The notes beneath the pieces were generated by a model. The model did not search any database and had not been told where the DNA came from. It saw nothing but the letters and a program-made list of their open reading frames with translations. Positions 1 to 12,346 of a stretch of DNA of 64,000 bases are shown piece by piece. Made by a program: the position numbers and the translations under genes. Numbering within the stretch: the stretch's first letter is position 1; each line of letters opens with the position of its first letter. Source of the DNA: Pardosa pseudoannulata (taxonomy: Eukaryota > Arthropoda > Arachnida > Araneae > Lycosidae); NCBI GenBank assembly GCA_032207245.1, contig CM063501.1, positions 84,888,365-84,952,364 on the forward strand, given 5' to 3'.

Positions 1-1754
1 AAAATTAACATTTGTAAAGAAGTTGCAGGAGTCCTAAAAAGCACATTGAAGTTTGTCAATTCATATTTCCACTCTAAGAGCATAAAATCCATTAGGGAGA
101 ATGAGACGCACAAATAGGGTGCAAGAGTCAACATAAAAAGTTACATCCGGTCAAAAGACTAAAATTAACTACGGAATCCCATTGAATAACGGGGATCTAG
201 AGTAATCCAATATGGCCGACATCGTCTACCTTATTACATTTTTACACCCGATTAAGTATATAATGAGTTCCGCTTTTGGTAATCCAGTCTGCGCTAAGTT
301 CCAGGCGTGACATAAATGCAGGGGAGATTTTAAATAAACTCCATTGTAGCTATCAGGATTTTCGTAGAATGCATGGTTGTAAATTTTGGTAAAATTTTAA
401 AGACATATTTCTGAACTCGTGCTATCTATGCAGTAAACTGCTGAAATAATAATGTAGTCTTCTACAAAGGAGTAAATTACTATGTGTATTTTACTTAATA
501 AAATTGGAAAATTCTTTAAGAAGGCATCTTAAGCTTCAACTCATAAATAATAGGTAAAAATAAATGAACTGCACTTTAAAGTATTTCATTTATCTTTTAA
601 CATCCTGTAGTATACTATATTTTTATAGTAAAGTCTTTAATATTTCAATTTGTAGATTATGTACATCATTATTGGGACTATAAATGTATTTTATTGTGGC
701 TAGAAAAGTTTTCTTTTTTTTCTTTTTTTAATAATGAATATTATTTAAGTTATTATTTCTATACAGTTAATGACAGAAAAAATATAGAGATATCCTATAA
801 AGGAGTATATCCGTATGTGTAATTTTGATAAAAAAATTGGGTAGGAATTCTTTACACCAACTCGTAAAAATTAGTAATACAAAATTAACTACACACTATT
901 TTACTTTATATTTATCAAAATACATATAATTAGTTTTGAAATTTATAAAAGTATGTACATAATTACCGTGATTTATTTACAATTGATCTGATTATATTTG
1001 TCTCTAAAATTGCAGATAGTATTACCAAAATAAGTATTATAAGTGAAGTATTATAGTAAAATAAGTATTATAAGTAAGAGGGTCTCTCGATATTTAAAGA
1101 ATAAATGTCCTCATTTTTCTGAAATTATTGAAAGGTAGACTACAGTAAATGTAACAGCTTTATGAAATAAGATGTATAAATTATTTGAGAAATAATCAGA
1201 ATAGCTAATTGTAATTGTGAAACTGAGTATGAATAATAATATTTTTGCTTCTGTCAATAATTATAAGCTTATAAGTTAATATATATAGTTTTCGTAGAAT
1301 ATTACTATGTGTAGTTATCTAGGGTATTTTATCATGTTAGGATCAGATAGTTTTATTTAAATAAATCGGTATGTTTGATAATCTAAGAAACTTAATTTAT
1401 AGATATAGTCGGTGCTACACGCCTGGGTGGGATGTACTCACAGTTGTTTCTATAGTCTGTAAAAAAAGTAAGTTTTAAAGGGACTACATCAGAGTTTTTA
1501 ACCGGCTTTTGTGATGCACCAGATTCCCTAGAAATATGTCAGGGTTTTCGTGTTTGATTACTATTTGCTTTTCCAAATCGGAAAAACTTAGTTTTACAAA
1601 AGATCAGATTCATAAAGTAGTTTGCTTGGAAAAATAAACATTTTATAAATAAAATAAATCTTTAATTTCGTAAAAGTCATGTACTTCAAATGCATTAATC
1701 GAGACTGACTACATCACATATCAGTCTCTGTTCTGTTTGCCCCAACTGGACTAC
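1..1754. other. AT-rich non-coding DNA
   Basis: No gene is recognised. The first 380 bases are a little richer in GC than the rest. Two stretches (about 420-640 and 760-980) look like a very diverged direct repeat about 330 bp apart, sharing CTAYAAAGGAGTA and a TATGTGTA-TTTT motif in the same order. At 1030-1078 the short word AAGTATTATAAGT recurs. Confidence 0.6.
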
Positions 1755-1857
1755 CTGGTGTCCAGATTTTGTGACTCCTTGGTGAGCCACTAGCTCTCAT
1801 GTTACTGTATCAGCTTGGAAAACTCTACTCTAACACACGCAAAACTGAACTGACAGT
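1755..1857 (+). mobile_element. Partial LTR-like copy, Ty3/gypsy relic (upstream)
   Basis: This segment resembles the start of the downstream LTR at 2235: GGTGTCCAGA, TGACTCC and GAGCCAC occur in the same order and spacing, followed by a diverged match through the ACGCAAAA motif. It sits directly before the pol fragment, with no gag, protease, RT or RNase H between. I infer the 5' LTR remnant of an internally deleted element. Confidence 0.5.
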
Positions 1858-1879
1858 CACAGAGTGTACAATTCGGACG

Positions 1880-2213
1880 CAGATGTTCTTCGTCGACCCA
1901 TGTATTTCTTCGGGTTGAGAATCTTTAGACTTGTTTTTTCTTATCCTCATCTGGTGATAGCTAGAGACTCTTCAACATGCCGGATTTTAATCAACACCGA
2001 AAAAGTGGTTCACATTGATCGCTTAAAACCTGCAGTCTTGTGGTCACCTGAGCTCACGCCATATCTTCAACACCTGCAGACCTTCCGGTGGTCGCTTCAC
2101 AAGAGGCAGCTGAGGATACAACATGCATTCCATGCAATCCTAGTGAGTCCTCCGGTCGCTCTGCAACGACACACTCAGGCCGTCGGGTTCAGTTTAATCC
2201 AAGACATTTGTAA
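1880..2213 (+). pseudogene. Ty3/gypsy pol C-terminal (integrase tail) fragment
   Basis: This is the end of a Ty3/gypsy polyprotein. The translation contains EKVVHIDRLKPA, the basic motif typical of the C-terminal region of chromodomain-less gypsy integrases. Shortly after it the reading frame shifts. The alternative frame carries an RRVQFNPRHL-like tail, which fits the usual end of such polyproteins, and stops with TAA at 2211. Upstream of about 1880 the coding similarity fades and a stop interrupts it. The protease, RT, RNase H and integrase catalytic core are absent. A purine-rich tract (CAGGGGGAG) follows at 2226-2234, as expected for the polypurine tract before a 3' LTR. It is non-functional debris. 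Confidence 0.75.
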
Positions 2214-2225
2214 TATCACCGTTGT

Positions 2226-2476
2226 CAGGGGGAGTGATGTGGTGTCCAGACTTTATGACTCCATCATGAGCCACCAGCTTTGATGCATCCAGGTTGAACA
2301 ACTCAACTTTAATTACGCAAAATTTTCAGCTGATAGACAAAGGGTTGTATAGCTGAGAGGCAGACGCTCTCGCGCGCAGTTCTTTTTCAATTCTATGTAA
2401 TATTTCTATATATTCTATTATATTTCTATATGTCTGTGACTAAATATTTATGAAAAGTAAATACAGCCATGATTCA
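2226..2476 (+). mobile_element. Polypurine tract and 3' LTR of the gypsy relic
   Basis: A purine run (CAGGGGGAG) directly precedes TGATGTGGTGTCCAG at 2235, which starts the LTR-like sequence. A TATA-like TTGTATAGC lies near 2345, followed by a GC-rich CTCTCGCGCGCAGTTC that could hold the transcription start. The 3' boundary near GATTCA (2476) is a guess because no target duplication could be confirmed. Confidence 0.5.
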
Positions 2477-4015
2477 CCTTACATGTTTCCGAAGATCCTA
2501 CGCATCCCGATTGCCTGGGATAAAGTCTACCCCTTTGATTGCAGGATATATGCCGCAAGGCATCTAATGTCATATGTTTCAACCTATGAATGAGAAAGAT
2601 ATTTCTCTTTGTACGATGCAAAAAAAAATAAATAAATAATAAAATAAAAAAACTTACAATAGACAAATTGGTTTCTGAAGAGGACATTAAATTGCAGATT
2701 TCAACAATTATTCCAGACGTAAAAAAATAATTTGCAGTATAAACAATCAGCGCAATGTCTATGAAATAATTTTCTTGTTATTGATAAGCTATAACTCAAA
2801 ATATTGTTGTTTCTGTTTATTATTTATAGAATTTATATTTAGGAAACAAAAAAAAAATATTTCAATAGCTAAATTATTTTAAAAAAAACCATAGCAAACT
2901 TATTTAATTGTTTGTATTGCGGTAAAATAAATATGCAATAATAATTTTGAAAAATTGAACAGGATAAAACTTTGATATCTTATTTTTCTTCTGTCTCAAG
3001 AGGTTTCGTCTGGAAAATGATAAAATCTAAACGTTAAATACCTTTGGATTGCACCGTTAAAGTTCTGAAAAATCTGTGTTGGTTGGCCCTCCAGCCGTTT
3101 ACGCCCTTTTGGTTGCAATTCGATCAGTTGCCGTGTCGAGTGTTCAAACAAAGTTAACTTAAATATATAAACAAAACAAAAAAAAAATTATGGTTATTTT
3201 AATATCGCAATATATCATTATATTTTAAAAAATAATATCATTCTAATGAGTTATATTTCAATACCTCTTTTAAATTAGCTATTAAAAGGAGGGAGTCCTT
3301 CAATTATTGACAGAATAAAATCTTTCAAAAAGTAAATTATAAAATTTACTCATTTGCCAGCTATGCAAAGAAAAACCAAAATCTTCTGGTTACTGATTTT
3401 GGTTCTTCCGTATTTTTCTTTTGCTAATATATGGCCTACTTCTTCTATTTTGGACCTAAATTGAGAGAAAAGAGGAAAATATAACAATATAATGAACAAA
3501 TATTTATTTTTTATAATATACCCTTCGACTTTTTTGAATAAATTGCCCGCTAGTATTGGCTACAAAATTATGTAATAGAAGTATAGATAAAAATCGCTCA
3601 TGTTTAATAAGAAATATAGCTGGTCGTTAAATCCATTTTTTAAAAATTAATTTCCCTCACTATTTTTCTCTTGAAAATGTATATTTTTTTCTGTCAATTT
3701 TGCGATATATTAGTATAAAATTAAAAAAATTTTTAATGAATTTATTCGTAAAACAATTTTGCTACGTTTATAAACAGTTTTTTAAAGACATGACTTATGT
3801 TTCTAAATAATTACATAAGTACTGTCAACATGGTATAATATTGTATATAGCAATAAAATAAGAGCAAACAGTAACACTAGGAATGTCGCTATGTCACCAG
3901 TATATGGCTCTGTATCGCGAAATTTCGTGGCGAACTTCAGCTATTAAATTTGGTCTACCAAAATTCCAGTGTAACTTAAACTTAAATATGTATAATTCAC
4001 AAATTAAAAAAAAAA
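2477..4015. other. AT-rich non-coding DNA with one short hairpin
   Basis: No gene is recognised. A perfect 10-bp inverted repeat AACCAAAATC / GATTTTGGTT (3374-3383 and 3395-3404) with an 11-nt loop could form a hairpin. A GC-richer patch at 3050-3150 has no coding potential I can identify. Confidence 0.6.
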
Positions 4016-4052
4016 ATATATAATATTATATATATATTTATAAATATATATA

Positions 4053-4102
<50 letters not shown>

Positions 4103-4368
4103 ATATTATATTATATATATATATATATACTGTATATATAGATATATGTATATATGTATGTATACATGTATATTTATGACATAGTATGTATGTATACATG
4201 TATATATATTTGTATGTATGTATGTATGTATATATATATATTATATGTATTATTTATATATGTATGTAATATGTATACATATGTAATATTATGTATGTAT
4301 TATGTGTATATATGTATATGTATGTGTGTATTATATGTATACATGTATATGTTATGTTATATGTATGT

Positions 4369-4417
<49 letters not shown>

Positions 4418-4498
4418 CATGTATATGTGTATATATATATGTATGTATTATATTGTATATTTATATGTATGTATACATGTATATTGTATATATATATG

Positions 4499-4543
<45 letters not shown>

Positions 4544-4810
4544 ATACATGTGTATATGTGTGTATGTTTAATTATATATATATGTATATATATGTATGTA
4601 TACATGTATATATATATGTATATATGTATGTATAATGTATATATATATGTATATGTATGTACATGTATATATATGTGTATATGTATGTATACATGTATAT
4701 ATATATGTATATATATGTATGTATACATGTATATATATATATATATGTATATATGTGTATGTATATATATGTGTATATATATATATATATGTGTATATAT
4801 ATATGTATGT

Positions 4811-4852
<42 letters not shown>

Positions 4853-4909
4853 ATATGGACACATGTACATATATACACATATATATTTACGTACATATAC
4901 ACACACACA
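4016..4909. repeat. TA / TATG composite microsatellite array
   Basis: Nearly 900 bp of (TA)n interspersed with TATG and TATACATG units. The TG-containing units lie predominantly on the plus strand. Open frames on both strands (Tyr/Met/Ile/Val/Cys or Tyr/Ile/His/Thr only) are artefacts of the repeat and are not genes. Confidence 0.97.
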
Positions 4910-5324
4910 TAAAATATCCTTTTCAAATATCCAAGATAATGCACTGGAATTGTTTTATATAGTTAGGAATAGACCATGTTATTTGAACTGCTAACCCAAC
5001 GCAGTATGTTTCAGCTTTTCGAAAACTTATTTGACAGATTACGCAGCTCGAAGGTGGAAGCCGAGCGTAAAAGTCGGAAGTGGGGATTTTCTCACCGAAT
5101 GCGCCGAAATGTATGTTAATGACTTCTGCTGTTTGTAACAAACTACTGAACTACAAACCTAAATGTCACTTTGAATTTATTTCAGGCGGAAATGCCCGCC
5201 TGGAACTTGAAATTGTGTCTTCGAGATATAAAAGTTTCATGTTTAGACTTCTGTAGCCCTTCTGAACATACAGTTTAATCGAAATGTTTATTTCGATGAA
5301 AACCTTAGAATATATATTTATAAC

Positions 5325-5328
<4 letters not shown>
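4910..5328. other. Non-coding spacer with a GC-rich hairpin
   Basis: No gene is recognised. CAGGCGG at 5183-5189 pairs perfectly with CCGCCTG at 5196-5202 across a 6-nt loop, a GC-rich hairpin that stands out in this AT-rich DNA. Confidence 0.5.

Positions 5329-5396
<68 letters not shown>
5329..5396. repeat. (TA)n microsatellite
   Basis: About 68 bp of pure alternating TA. Confidence 0.98.
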
Positions 5397-5399
<3 letters not shown>

Positions 5400-5856
5400 T
5401 TATCAAAGCAGTATATCTGCTGTACAACATTTGAAGGCCTCCTGTATTTTAACAAATAAGGATCCTAAAGAAAAACGCAATTTTGCAGCAGTGAGGAATT
5501 GCTAAATAAACAAGCTTAATAGAAAATTACTATATCCTCGTGAAAATGTAATAAAATTTACAGTTACCAATGACACTCATAGCACAATAAAACAATATTA
5601 GGGATATTGTGTTATTGATCTATGAGTGCCCCCCTCCCCAAAGAAAAGGTAAAAAAGTCATATCGAAGTTTAACAAAATTATATGGGTATTTCCCAAAGA
5701 AATATTTACTAATAAATGAAACCCGTTAAGTTCAATATAAAAAATAGGTATATCATTGTAGAAAGGGCTCGCTGAAAAAAATGAAAATAAATTAGATTAA
5801 CGTTATGGTTAAATATGTTCCATAATAGGGAAAATAGAAATTCATTGAAAATTACC

Positions 5857-6180
5857 GTTTTCTATCATTATGATGTCATTCCTTTAATTATCTCATTTAA
5901 TCATTTCTTATTTTATATTACTTAACTGTCGTCGTCATTATTTTTATACGTTTTATCCCTGAACTTAGATATTACCTAAATAATTTTCTTTTATATTTGG
6001 TTAAAATAATAGATTAGGTACATATGTGATAATTTTAAATCAATCATCGATTATATTTTGTTGCAAGATAATTCTCAGCCAAAAAACAAACCATTTTTGT
6101 GACTTCTTTTATAGGGTGCTTTACAAATCTGGAAAATTAAAAATTTTAGTGATTCCGTCGTATAACAGGCTATATGCTAG
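5857..6180 (+). mobile_element. Helitron-like family, copy a (3' fragment)
   Basis: This matches the 3' part of the Helitron-like copies at 20.2, 25.2 and 47.4 kb: the ATGATGTCATTCCTTTAATT segment, TAGATTAGGTACATATGTGA, and a terminal GGCTATATGCTAG followed by T. The terminal hairpin is degraded (CCGTCGTATAACAGG instead of a perfect CCCGTCATATGACGGG palindrome). The 5' part and a central segment are missing. Confidence 0.75.
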
Positions 6181-8013
6181 TTCGAAATAGTTTTTATTCT
6201 GACATATAAAAATGACCATATAGAACGGGGATTTTCAGAAAAATCAAAAGATTTATTACAAACCTCGAGAGAAGAGATTTTAATTTCCAAATGAATAATT
6301 TTTCACGCATTTAATGGAGGGCAAATTCAAACTATAAGCTCAAAATGTCTGTATAATGTATTAGAAAAATGCGATGCATGCTATTCAGAGGATTTAAACA
6401 AAAAGAAGATGAAACGGAACAGAAAGAAATCTGAAACAAAAGAAAATTTAATTTAGTGGCAAAAAGTCTTGAAAACCAGCTGTCTTCAATTCCAGAAAAA
6501 TCAAATAAAAAAGTCGAAGCATGGGAAAGCATGTACAATATTTATGCAAGGAAAATAATATTTTTTTTATTTTGTTGTTGTTCAGTCAAATAAAATGCTT
6601 ACTTCTCTAATACGTATTTAGTTTGCAAGAACATACTTATTTTAAACCAAAATTTCCAAAATTATTTTATGGTGATGTACAGTAAGCATTAACTGTATTT
6701 GAACTTTCTTTCATATTCTTAAGTAAATTCAAAATTAGACTTATATACTATGTTATGTAAATAAATATGCTCCGTAAATACATTTTTCCATTATACGAAT
6801 GTGAGAAAAGGGGAGGAATAGATTTCGGCATGCGAGAGTTCTCACAAGTTATGTTAGTAAGACATAAAATATCTTGTGATATCTTGTGTGTGTTTTGCTA
6901 TAATGCCGTTTACTTTCTGTCTATTAGGTGATATCAGTAGACTGGTCACAAATATTGAAGTTACAAACATAAGAAATAAAATATTTTGAAAAAACGTAGG
7001 TTACACTTTAAGTACATGGTAGTTCGATATGCTAATATCTCATGCTGTAAAGTAAGAAGTAACAACAAGTAAATTTGAAAAAGAGTTTAATGCTGGGTGA
7101 CATGCAAATGAGTAAAACATTAACCAAAATATGATACGGCTTAATGGTCTTCTAGAACAGCACAAAGCCTCACATCAAGTTTTCATTCTGTTAATCGAGC
7201 TATTGATAATCATTTGGAGTACCAATTCCCCTTTCTTTCAAAAGCTCCCTATTTTATCGCCTGAAGGATTCTTTGAGGGAATTAACGACATGGAGTGGGG
7301 ATTTTCTGTGAAAAAAAAACTCTCAAACACTCTATGGGACACTTTTTAACACATTCAGGTCTCTGTGGTCTCGACTTATCATCCATAAAAATGAATTGTA
7401 CTCTCTTACTTTAGTTTTATTCACTCCATTCCCGGTAATCTAAATTAAATATATTTACTTTTACCTGAAAAACTAATATTTTAAAAACTATGAACTTTCA
7501 TTCACATAGTGCAAGGTAAGTTGTAATCGTAACTTTTATTTGTTTTCGCTCATAGTTTTTTCTTCTCGACACAAGGCCATGTAGCCTTGTTACCTGTATG
7601 TCTTTCTTGATGTATTTATGAATATTTATTTTCCCATGGTTCTAAGTTTAGTTGTAAATTTATGGACACTTAATATGGAATCTGTATTTAAACATTCAAG
7701 AAATTATTTCGTGAGTGATGTCTGTACAAATGGTTATCCCTATTGATCACGGTTTTGCACAGCCAATAAACTTTTTATGGTAAAATGTATGGTCGATCTT
7801 GATCTACCAATTATAGTTAAAATTTCATAGTACGATTTTATGATTTTTCGAAGTTTTGAATTTTTTTCAGAAATGTTCGCTATCTTAACTATACGATCTA
7901 TCATCGATGTTTAAGTACTGGTTCCATACAGTCTTGTGAAATTGAATCAAAATAGTCTAGTCATCTCACGAGATCAATGACATTATCAAGTATAGGAAAT
8001 CAAAACAACAAAC
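6181..8013. other. AT-rich non-coding DNA
   Basis: No gene, RNA or repeat is recognised. A frame of 72 codons at 7131-7349 has no family motif and no splice or initiation context that would support it. Confidence 0.55.
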
Positions 8014-8187
8014 TCACAATGCTACCTAAAATTTGCATTTATTTTACTGTATGAATACTTTATACTAGTCACAAAATGCTATCTAAAATTTGCATTTATT
8101 TTACTGTATGAATACTTTATACTAGTCACAAAATGCTATCTAAAATTTGCATTTATTTTATTGTATGAATACTTTATACTACTCACA
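8014..8187. repeat. 57-bp tandem repeat, three copies
   Basis: Three near-identical units run head to tail, each containing AAAATTTGCATTTATTTTA and GTATGAATACTTTATACTA. The period is 57 bp (unit boundaries near 8071 and 8128). Copy differences are single bases. Confidence 0.93.
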
Positions 8188-8230
8188 AATTGCCTTCATT
8201 TGTTCATTTACTTTTACTAAAAATATCACT

Positions 8231-8872
8231 TCATGTTTATTTAATATAACAGTAAAAAAATAATATAGCTGTAAATGAATATTAAAAATATAAACCTTAG
8301 TATTCCCATGAAAAACAATATTTTATCCAGGGAATTAGATTTGTATGAATACTTTCTACACTGTCCATATTAACATAAATATGTATGTTTAGATGTCTAA
8401 CTGTTAATAAACATTTAATCCTATACATACTCCTTTATGAATAGAATATTAGATCTTGAAGTTGATACTTATGTACTTTGGAGCTGTTTTGGATTCTACA
8501 TTGATTAAATTTAAACCAAATGTATAAATAGAAATCTCTTTAAACATTATTCTCATTTAAAAAACATTATTCTCTCATGTTTAATTAATGTAACAGTAAA
8601 AAATAAATACAGCTGTAAATGAATATTAAAGATAAAAACATTAGTATTTCCACTACATACAATATTTTATTCGAGGGAATTAGATTTATATGAATACTTT
8701 CTACAGTCACCATATTAACATAAATATGTATGTTTAGATGTCTAACTGTTAATAAACATTTAATCCTATACATACTCCTTTATGAATAGAATATTAGATC
8801 TTGAAGTTGATACTTATGTACTTTGGAGCTGTTTTGGATTCTACATTGATTAAATTTAAACCAAATGTATAA
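8231..8872. repeat. 345-bp direct duplication
   Basis: Copy 1 is 8231-8528 and copy 2 is 8576-8872, offset by 345 bp. The 3' 163 bases (8365-8527 versus 8710-8872) are identical on reading, whereas the first ~130 bases differ by many substitutions and small indels. Both copies also contain a GTATGAATACTTT word shared with the adjacent 57-bp repeat, so the two repeats are related. Confidence 0.92.
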
Positions 8873-10500
8873 GAAAATAGAAGTCTGTTTACTTAAAAAG
8901 TTTGTTTTATGTAAAATAAGCTATCATGGACTTAAAATCAAGATCCTATGAAAGCATCAACCTTATATTTTAGTCATAAAAATCCCTAGATGTGTGGCGG
9001 TAAACATTAAAACCATTCTAATGGAATTATTTTAGGAATATCCTCTTTACAAACTATTTATAACTTAAAAACAACTTTGGTACACATATATGACCACAAC
9101 TTTAACGTGAAACAGAATAAAAAAGGCTTTTCGGTTGGAAAACTATTCATAACGTGTCATTAACTTTACCATTAAATGAAGTATTAGCAGCGAACTTGTT
9201 AAACAGTACTTCATTCAAAAATTCCATTCACGACTTAACCACACAAATTAGCTTTAAGTTTTCATTCTGAAGGACATTTTATTTAAATTGGATCTCGAGT
9301 GCCATTAAGCTAAGTATCTGAAGATCACTTATAGTGGATTATTTTCTTTAAAAATGTATTAGACTCCATTTTCATGCATGTGCAGAAACTGATATTTTTA
9401 AAAAATAACAATGAAGGGTTCTCAGTTTTTTAACATTAAAACATATATTTCAAGAATTACTTCTGTATAAAGAATCTGAAAACTAGATTTCTTTGAAAGA
9501 GATATTTCATTCATTAATGATAATGCCAGATTTAATAAAAGCTGTATTTACTCATATATTTTATTATAGTATAGTGAAGTAAACCTTTTGATTTGTATTT
9601 TCACTGGGTTCTGCAATGCGGCAGTTGTTTTGTATAAAACACAGAATTTACTTACTGTTACCCTTACTTCCCTTAATAACAAAATTTCATGCCTCGAACT
9701 ATGATGTTTCTGTCTTTATAATTCCGATATATGCATATACCTGATTATTAATTCCAAAAAACCTATAACTACAATTACATGCATGTGGTTAAACTGATTA
9801 AAAAAATAACAAGGAACTGTTCTTAAAGTACATTTATTAATTGTATAAAAATATAAAAATCATACTAGGAAAAAAAACTTTCGTTTTAATTCCAGACAGG
9901 AAAATTTGAGTATTTACTTATCTAATAAGTTTGCTATATTCAAGTCCAGGAATTATGTGAGAGATATAATAATAATAAAATAACACGTTAAAAACAGAAA
10001 ATTTCAAAGAAATGTAGATTTAAATTAAGTTTATGTTTTCCTAAGTTTCAGTTTCTTTTCAACCACCAAATGTAATAGGAAATTTGGAAAGCTATATACA
10101 TATTAGTGCTTTATGCGCACATTCTGCTTGTTTTAAGTCAGCCAATTTTCTCAAGAATAACTTTAGCACGTTCTGTTCATGCATGAGTTGTGCAATATTG
10201 TTTTCTAATTAAAACATATGAAACTTTTAAGATTCATGTCTTTTGCAGTCTGTCTTTTTAAGTATGCTCTTGTTACTTACGAGTGGTATGATATTGTTTT
10301 GGATATAAGGGGACATTGGTCATTCAGCTGGTTGAAATTTGATTGAAAACCTATTTTTTTTAATATTTCACTTAATTGTAAAAAATGAGAAACAAAACTA
10401 ATTTTAATGTGTTCTGCATTCTGTAATGAATTATCAAGAAATATAATACAATTGTTAGTAATTGAATTTTAAAACTATTTCAAAAAACAAGTTTTTTTCC
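8873..10500. other. AT-rich non-coding DNA
   Basis: No gene or repeat is recognised in this stretch. Confidence 0.6.
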
Positions 10501-10911
10501 AGATTTTTTATTGAAACTATTTAGGTGAATTTCCATCTGTTGGGCGCTTTTCTGTTTTGGAGTTGGTGGAAGGGTGTAGACCTCACTATGTGTACTCTCG
10601 ATTGGTGAGATCATAATGCTGATTTCAATCCCACCACTGGTCTGGGGCTTTCTAAATAATTTGACGTAATTCTAAAAGGCGACGGTACCGTAACACTTCT
10701 GGTTGCTGTGAGATAATCCTTCTCGTTATCTGTTTTGTAGTCTCACTTGGACCCAATTCTTCTTTTGTCCCCGAACTCTGCTCTATAACTATATTCTTTC
10801 TTTTTTTATATTATTTTCCTCTCTGTCCTTTCTTTTTTTTCTTGCTCCCATCAGCAGAGCTTTATATATTCACTGGTCTCCCTTCCCGGTCTTTAAACCT
10901 CAAACATGGGG

Positions 10912-11151
10912 AAAACCTTATCCCTTCAAATTGGACACTGTTTCTTTAGGGACTCATAAATAACTCCACAAAGGTACATTCTTATTTAGTGTCATGAATG
11001 GAGGCATTATTCTAATCTGGGACAGGGATAAGAACCCTGCCCGGGAATCTTGCACACAACGAATCCATTCAATTAATTTTTATAGGTTCTCTCTCTTTTA
11101 CAAAAGATGTGATGAGGTCAGATTTAGATCCAAAACATTTCACTTCCTGCT
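10912..11151 (+). repeat. Unclassified dispersed repeat, copy A
   Basis: This is similar to 39031-39267 over its whole length, sharing ACCTTATCCCTTC, GGGACTCATAAATA, CTCCACAAAGGTACATTC, GATTCTAATCTGG, AGAACCC-GCCCG and GTGATGAGGTCAGATTTAGA in the same order. The upstream ~400 bp share only AACACTTCTGGTTG, so copies are conserved mainly at this end. No terminal inverted repeat or coding motif is visible. The class (retroelement 3' end or LTR) is unresolved. Confidence 0.75.
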
Positions 11152-12136
11152 TTATTTATATTAATTATATTACTTAGAATGATCAAAATAATTGCCTCAC
11201 CACATTCAGTCAGAATTCAGCTTGTAGACCTTGAAGGCGAGATAGATATCGTAGATTTTGTTACAGTTTAAGTATCCTCTCCTAATATTATAATTTACTA
11301 TGGAATTCTGGTGGTAACAATTGCCACCAGCTTCATTTTGCAATTGTTTCTCATGTGAATATGATCGTTTATTGAAAAATTAATTTTAAAAAATTATGTG
11401 TAAGTATATACTGGGAAAAAAAATCTTCCCATTTGTTTCAAATGCCAAACTCTTAAAGTAAAGCAGTTTCATGAGAGATAAAAATCGAAATGATTATTAT
11501 TCAAAGAGACAAAATGTGCTTTCACACTTAATATGGAAACATGTAAATAAAGAATATCCGAGATTTTCCTTTTTTGTTTCCCCAAAGGATTTTATTTCAA
11601 CATTTTTTACTCTCGGAAATTTTTTTGCCGAATTACGAAATTTCGTCAACAGAAATTCTTGTCGTATGTTGTGCTTCCGCTGTTTTTGATTATTTTGAAT
11701 TTAAAATGCATGGAATTTCAATGCATGCAAGATGAGGAGAAATATAAAAGATTTGACTCTGGATAGGCAGGTTGAAAAGTGCAAATGTAACCTTGAACTT
11801 AAAAGGTCTGAAGTTACTTAGAAACATTTTAAAGGTAATCTAAGTTTTTCAAATACCGATTAAACTTATATAAGTAAAATTCCTTAGTATTAGAAGAAAG
11901 AAGTCTATTTGAACTACTGTTCTTATCAAATATTTGAAAATATTCGTAAAAAAATCATATTCTTTATTAAATATGAGAAACTGAAACAAAATAAAAATGA
12001 TATTAAACTAAACTTTTAATTTTTAACTGGTGTGTAAAAACATTAAATTTTATCCTGTTTACACTTCCAAGTTATTTTGACTAAATTAAAAAAAATAATT
12101 AAATATTAGTCTTTGCAGGATAAGTTTTCAATTGGT
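11152..12136. other. AT-rich non-coding DNA
   Basis: No gene is recognised. A 72-codon frame at 11471-11689 shows no family motif. Confidence 0.55.
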
Positions 12137-12150
12137 TTTCTTTCCCGGGA

Positions 12151-12332
12151 TTTTTTTGGTTTTGGTTTGGAGCGCTACGGTCTACTTTTTGCAACACGAG
12201 GGCTAATGAGACCGGGACCTACTGCTTAAAGCCGATTTCGAACGGCTACAAACATCCATGCCATAGTGGGATTCGAACCCACGAACTCCGGATCCGAAGG
12301 CCAGCACCCTAACCAATCGGCCATCGTTCGGC
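12151..12332 (-). mobile_element. tRNA-derived SINE, copy 1
   Basis: The element lies in minus orientation. Its head contains a pol III A box (GGCCGATTGGTTAGGG) and B box (GGTTCGAATCCC) flanking CTTCGGA, an anticodon-loop-like segment with a TCG triplet, so a tRNA-Arg origin is plausible. A shared body with GGTCTCATTAGCCCTCGTG follows, then a (CCAAA)n-type tail. A perfect 14-bp target duplication, TTTCTTTCCCGGGA, flanks it at 12137-12150 and 12333-12346. The tail is short here (about three units). Confidence 0.95.
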
Positions 12333-12346
12333 TTTCTTTCCCGGGA

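Noticed and set aside
4154..4944. Open frames of 89-252 codons on both strands
   Set aside because: They lie wholly in TA/TATG microsatellite and encode only Tyr, Ile, Met, Val, Cys, His and Thr; they are repeat artefacts.
12250..12332. Possible functional tRNA-Arg gene
   Set aside because: The tRNA-like heads of all six copies are followed by a common SINE body and a CCAAA tail, and the acceptor and anticodon stems do not pair properly; they are SINEs.
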